Below are positions 54,997-64,000 of a stretch of DNA of 64,000 nucleotides, in pieces. The notes beneath the pieces are model-generated. The model was given only the letters and a program-made list of their open reading frames with translations. It had not been told where the DNA came from and did no database searches. The stretch comes from Acidovorax sp. DW039 (lineage in GTDB: Bacteria; Pseudomonadota; Gammaproteobacteria; Burkholderiales; Burkholderiaceae_C). Positions within the stretch are counted from its first letter, which is position 1; every line of letters begins with the position of its first letter. Where the stretch lies: the NCBI RefSeq assembly GCF_037101375.1, contig NZ_AP029019.1, positions 1,922,001 to 1,986,000 on the forward strand, given 5' to 3'. The position numbers were made by a program, and so were the translations under genes.

Positions 54997-57633
54997 GTGG
55001 CGCACGCAAAAGCATTTTTGTGTGCCTTCCTGTGCAGTTACTGGTTCCCCTTTTTTCAATCATCCAGAGGCTCCAGCGCGATCGTGATTTCTTCTGAACT
55101 GCTGACCGATCTCCTCTACCCCGATGGCGACAGCCTGATGGGCCCCCATGCCCATGGGCGCATGCAGGCCGTGCTGGATCTGGTGCCGGTGGCACTGCTG
55201 GAGTTTCGTCTGGAAGAGGAGGGGCTGTTTCTTTGGGCGGCCAATGCCACTGCGCGCCGCATGCCCGGGCTGGGGCTGGTGCGGGAAGAGGGCGTGCTGG
55301 CCGATGTGGTGTTTGACCTGCTGGCGGGCACCTCATTGGTAGAGCAGTTGTGTGCCGTGGCACGGCTGGGTGTTCCCCTGGATTGCCGACAGGTGGTGCG
55401 CGAAGGCACACGGGTGCAGCTGGCATGGGATTTGTCGGCAAGGCGTGTGGCAGACCAGTGCATTGTGGTGAGCGTGCGCGATGCTTCGGAAGCCGAGAAC
55501 CTGCGTGTAGCCCTGGCCAGTGCTGAAAGTGCCCTGGAAGACGCCCGCAGGGACCTGCAAGAGCAGACCGAGGTGTTCAACACCATGGAGAGTCTGGCGC
55601 ACGCAGGGCACTGGCGCCGCATTGAAGACCCGGGCGAGACGGTGCTGCTCTGGTCTCCTGGTCTGTGTGACATTGCGGGCTTTGAACGCCAGGAATGGGT
55701 GAGCCCGGCGCGCGCCGTGAGTGGAATCCCTGCGGAAGACCGCCCTGTGTTTGACAGTGCCTGTCGCCTGGGCGATGGCTCGGACATGGAATACCGCTGG
55801 CGCAGGCCCGATGGGGAAGTCCGGTGGATGCGATCACGCGTGCGGCATTCCCTCTCGCGCGATGGCATGTCGGTGCAGATGGGGGTGGTGCAGGACGTCA
55901 CGGAAGAACACCGTGCGGCCGAGCAGCTGCGTGAGCAGTTGCTGTTCATCCAGCGCATTGCCAGCCGCATTCCCGGCTTCATTTACCAGTACCGGCTGCA
56001 TGCAGATGGCTCCACCGCCAGCGTGCAGTACATCAGCGAGGCCGTGCGCAACTTTCTGGGGGTGTCTCCGGCAGATGTGACGCGTGACCATGGCTTGTTG
56101 CTCAAGCACGTGGTGCCCGAGGACGCTCCCCAGTTGCGGCGCTCGGCGCTGGTTTCGGTGCGGCGCATGGTGCCCTGGCAGTGTGAGTACCGTGTGACCA
56201 TGCCGGATGGCAGCGTGCGCTGGCACATGACCAGTGCGGTGCCCCACAAGGAACCCGATGGCACGGTGCTGTCCCATGGCTTCACGATGGACATCACGGA
56301 CCGCAAGAGGGCAGAGCAGGAGATAGAGAGGCTGGCGTTCTACGACGCGCTGACCGGGCTGCCCAACCGCAGACTGCTGCTGGACAGACTGCAGCGCTCC
56401 ATCGCCGCAGGCCAGCGCACCAAATCCCAGGGCGCACTCCTGTTCATCGACCTGGACAACTTCAAAGACCTCAACGACACCCTGGGGCACGACATGGGAG
56501 ACCAGCTCCTGTCCCAGGTTGCCGCCCGGCTGGTGGGCTGCGTGCGCGAGACCGACACCGTCTCCCGCTTCGGAGGCGACGAATTCGTCGTCATGCTGGA
56601 AAACCTCAGCACCGACCTCAGCCAGGCCGCAGCCCAGGCCGAAGTCGTAGCCGACAAACTCCTGACCAGCCTCAACCAGCCCTTCGAACTCGACGGAGGC
56701 CAGCACTACAGCACCCCCAGCATAGGCATCACCCTCTTTGGAGAGCAACGCCTCACCGTCGACGAACTCCTCAAACGCGCAGACCTGGCCATGTACCAGG
56801 CCAAAGCCGCAGGCCGCAACACCCAGCGCTTCTTCGACCCCGACATGCAAGCGGCCGTCAACGCCCGCTCCAACCTCGAAGCAGACCTGCGCCAGGGCCT
56901 GGCGCGAGAAGAAATCCACGTCCACTACCAACCCGTGGTGGACCACAACGGCAAACTCGTCGGAGCCGAAGCCCTGGCCCGCTGGCGCCACCCCCAGCGC
57001 GGCATGATCAGCCCCGCAGACTTCATCCCCCTGGCAGAGCAGACAGGCCTCATCCTGCCGCTGGGGCAAACCGTACTGCACACCGCCTGCAGCCAACTGG
57101 CCCAATGGGCTCACAACCCCGCCACAGCCCACCTGAGCCTCTCGGTCAACGTCAGCGCCCGGCAATTTCGGCAACCCGGCTTTGCAGCGCAAGTGCTGGG
57201 TACCCTCAAAGCGTGCCAGGCAGATCCCCGCAAACTCAAGCTCGAACTCACGGAAAGCCTGCTGCTGGGAGACATAGAAGACACCATAGAGAGGATGGAA
57301 CAGCTCAAGAAAGAAGGCGTGGGCTTTGCGCTGGATGACTTTGGCACGGGGTACTCCAGCCTGAGCTACCTCAAGAGACTGCCACTGGACCAGGTGAAGA
57401 TAGACCAGAGCTTTGTGAGGGACGTGCTGAGCGACCCCAACGATGCGGCGATAGTGAGGACGATACTGGCGCTGGCCAAGAGCCTGGATCTGGAGGTGGT
57501 GGCAGAGGGGGTGGAGACGGCGGGGCAGCTGGGGTTTTTGCGGCTGCACGGGTGTGAGGGGTTTCAGGGGTACCTTTTTGGAAGACCGGTGCCCATCGAG
57601 GAGATGGACGCGTTCGTCTTTCCGGACGAATGA
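54997..57633 (+). CDS. PAS-GGDEF-EAL c-di-GMP signalling protein
   Basis: Up to 878 aa. The start is uncertain: GTG at 54997, GTG at 55084 or ATG at 55138; the first ~28 residues look unlike a normal N-terminus. Two or three PAS-type modules (about 60-180, 195-310, 320-435) precede a GGDEF domain with intact FGGDEFV and RxxD I-site (RETD). An EAL domain follows with GAEALARW, LDDFGTGYSS and EGVE. Both catalytic signatures are intact. Codon use changes sharply inside the GGDEF-EAL part (see findings). No membrane segment is evident. Confidence 0.9.
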   Translation: MAHAKAFLCAFLCSYWFPFFQSSRGSSAIVISSELLTDLLYPDGDSLMGPHAHGRMQAVLDLVPVALLEFRLEEEGLFLWAANATARRMPGLGLVREEGVLADVVFDLLAGTSLVEQLCAVARLGVPLDCRQVVREGTRVQLAWDLSARRVADQCIVVSVRDASEAENLRVALASAESALEDARRDLQEQTEVFNTMESLAHAGHWRRIEDPGETVLLWSPGLCDIAGFERQEWVSPARAVSGIPAEDRPVFDSACRLGDGSDMEYRWRRPDGEVRWMRSRVRHSLSRDGMSVQMGVVQDVTEEHRAAEQLREQLLFIQRIASRIPGFIYQYRLHADGSTASVQYISEAVRNFLGVSPADVTRDHGLLLKHVVPEDAPQLRRSALVSVRRMVPWQCEYRVTMPDGSVRWHMTSAVPHKEPDGTVLSHGFTMDITDRKRAEQEIERLAFYDALTGLPNRRLLLDRLQRSIAAGQRTKSQGALLFIDLDNFKDLNDTLGHDMGDQLLSQVAARLVGCVRETDTVSRFGGDEFVVMLENLSTDLSQAAAQAEVVADKLLTSLNQPFELDGGQHYSTPSIGITLFGEQRLTVDELLKRADLAMYQAKAAGRNTQRFFDPDMQAAVNARSNLEADLRQGLAREEIHVHYQPVVDHNGKLVGAEALARWRHPQRGMISPADFIPLAEQTGLILPLGQTVLHTACSQLAQWAHNPATAHLSLSVNVSARQFRQPGFAAQVLGTLKACQADPRKLKLELTESLLLGDIEDTIERMEQLKKEGVGFALDDFGTGYSSLSYLKRLPLDQVKIDQSFVRDVLSDPNDAAIVRTILALAKSLDLEVVAEGVETAGQLGFLRLHGCEGFQGYLFGRPVPIEEMDAFVFPDE

Positions 57634-57642
57634 AGTAAGTAA

Positions 57643-57754
57643 GAGCGGCTCACAAAACTCAGCGTAGCGGTTCGGGCCAGGCGCTGCGTCGCAGGCAGTA
57701 CGCGTAGTGCGACAAGACGCGGCAACGACGCCAGAAGAGTTTTGTGAGCCGCTC
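57643..57754. repeat. Terminal-inverted-repeat element A, intact copy (112 bp)
   Basis: Perfect 18-bp ends: GAGCGGCTCACAAAACTC at the left and its exact reverse complement GAGTTTTGTGAGCCGCTC at the right. The interior matches the copy at 16243-16350. AAGTAA occurs next to the left end and one base beyond the right end, a possible target duplication. It is a MITE- or REP-like non-autonomous element with no coding capacity. Confidence 0.8.
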
Positions 57755-57870
57755 CAAGTAAGGGCTGGGCCTGCCCGAGCGCAGACAAGTGCGTCATCCG
57801 GCAGGTCAGCGTGTTGACGAACTGGTTCCAGGGCTTTGGGGGGAGGGCGCTCCCACCCTACGGGCAAGGT

Positions 57871-57906
57871 ATTTGTACGGCCCCGAAGAGATGTCGAACG
57901 GGTTCT
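57871..57906. repeat. Degenerate half copy of element B end
   Basis: GTACGGCCCCGAAGAGATGT then CGAACGGGTTCT resembles the right end of element B (TGCGACCCCAAAAAGATCTT then GAACAGGTTCT) and abuts the left end of the intact element. Confidence 0.5.
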
Positions 57907-57907
57907 A

Positions 57908-58192
57908 AGAACCTGTTCAAGATCTTTTTGGGGATCGCATTGGAGTGCAATCGGGATGAGTGGATGCTTCGGGTGCGCCGCATGGGCTGGTGCCCATGCA
58001 AGCAGCCGGGGCGTCCAATCACCCGATTTCACTCCAACCCTGCGGGCAAGTGGCTTGCCGGGCGGTCTGCGTTGTTGCACCGCTTGCCAATAGCACGGGC
58101 TATTGGCGGCGCGCTGCGCCTAGCAGCCCATCCCCTAGCCGGGCGCCCGGCAAGACACTTGTGCGACCCCAAAAAGATCTTGAACAGGTTCT
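57908..58192. repeat. Terminal-inverted-repeat element B (285 bp)
   Basis: The left end AGAACCTGTTCAAGATCTTT then TTGGGGATCGCA mirrors the right end TGCGACCCCAAAAAGATCTT then GAACAGGTTCT, a ~31-bp inverted repeat with one indel. The interior carries several hairpins, for example CATGGGCTGGTGCCCATG (57981 on) and GCCAATAGC...GGCTATTGGC (58086 on). No ORF is convincing. With element A it fills the 57634-58290 gap between the two signalling genes. Confidence 0.75.
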
Positions 58193-58290
58193 AACAGCCA
58201 GCAGGAGCGAATGATGTGCGTTGAGTCATGCGGATTCGTGGGTTGGGGGTTGTGCAGTGCACGTAAATCTGCCGTGTTGCGGAGGTGCGC

Positions 58291-63177
<4,887 letters not shown>

Positions 63178-63201
63178 ACGGTGTACTCAGCAGGAATGCC
63201 T

Positions 63202-64000
<799 letters not shown>

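Noticed and set aside
55834..58080. 748-codon minus-strand open frame
   Set aside because: Antisense to the GGDEF-EAL gene and running into element B; low-complexity composition, no motifs.

Overview
The window is GC-rich, tightly packed DNA with Shine-Dalgarno-led genes and many 4-bp ATGA overlaps. Gene content points to a betaproteobacterium of the order Burkholderiales, most likely the family Comamonadaceae and close to Acidovorax. A short interspersed repeat (core GATAGCTGCCTGCGCTT...ATAAGCGC) that I associate with that family occurs at least six to eight times. This assignment is by recognition only; no database search was possible. I see no rRNA, tRNA, CRISPR array, transposase or prophage genes.

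Layout. 1-2875: a truncated ABC1/UbiB-type kinase and a membrane EAL phosphodiesterase. 3122-16194: a molybdenum block. It holds modABC (minus strand), the divergent regulator modE with a candidate ModE operator between them, an AcoR-like regulator lacking the AAA+ domain, and a divergent seven-gene molybdenum-hydroxylase cluster. That cluster has a 2Fe-2S subunit, a form II CoxL-like Mo subunit, an FAD subunit, a MoxR ATPase, a VWA protein, CoxG and an XdhC/CoxI protein. Molybdate uptake, its sensing, the enzyme and its maturation factors therefore lie side by side. 16357-17564: a low-Mr tyrosine phosphatase and a GST. 17642-23030: an unusual phosphorelay cassette of REC-Hpt and HTH-REC proteins divergent from a lone REC, a 30-codon membrane ORF, a periplasmic solute-binding protein and a PAS histidine kinase.

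23073-26994: a bidirectional terminator, a 56-aa basic protein, Tat-exported phosphatase and metallo-hydrolase genes, a hypothetical gene, a solitary ABC ATPase and a LysE exporter. 27118-37399: an MdtABC/MuxABC-type tripartite RND pump operon with its outer-membrane factor. It is interrupted between the two permease genes by a ~720-bp, nearly perfectly palindromic non-coding element. 37474-45817: a small gene beside a low-GC island, an antiporter, a 2TM/LytS/LytTR two-component operon, hydrolase and membrane genes, uppP and a MipA-like outer-membrane protein.

45881-54818: a 7TMR-DISM diguanylate cyclase, an MpaB-like oxygenase with a CruF-like membrane protein, a hydrolase, an orphan Anbu proteasome-type peptidase and mutS. 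54997-64000: a PAS-GGDEF-EAL protein, a ~650-bp gap holding two different terminal-inverted-repeat elements, a 1628-aa hybrid histidine kinase and a partial HD-GYP response regulator. Five c-di-GMP-related proteins make second-messenger signalling a recurring theme. The most unusual items are the phosphorelay cassette, the large palindrome inside the RND operon, and copies of the family repeat that appear to be translated inside mutS and a LytTR regulator.
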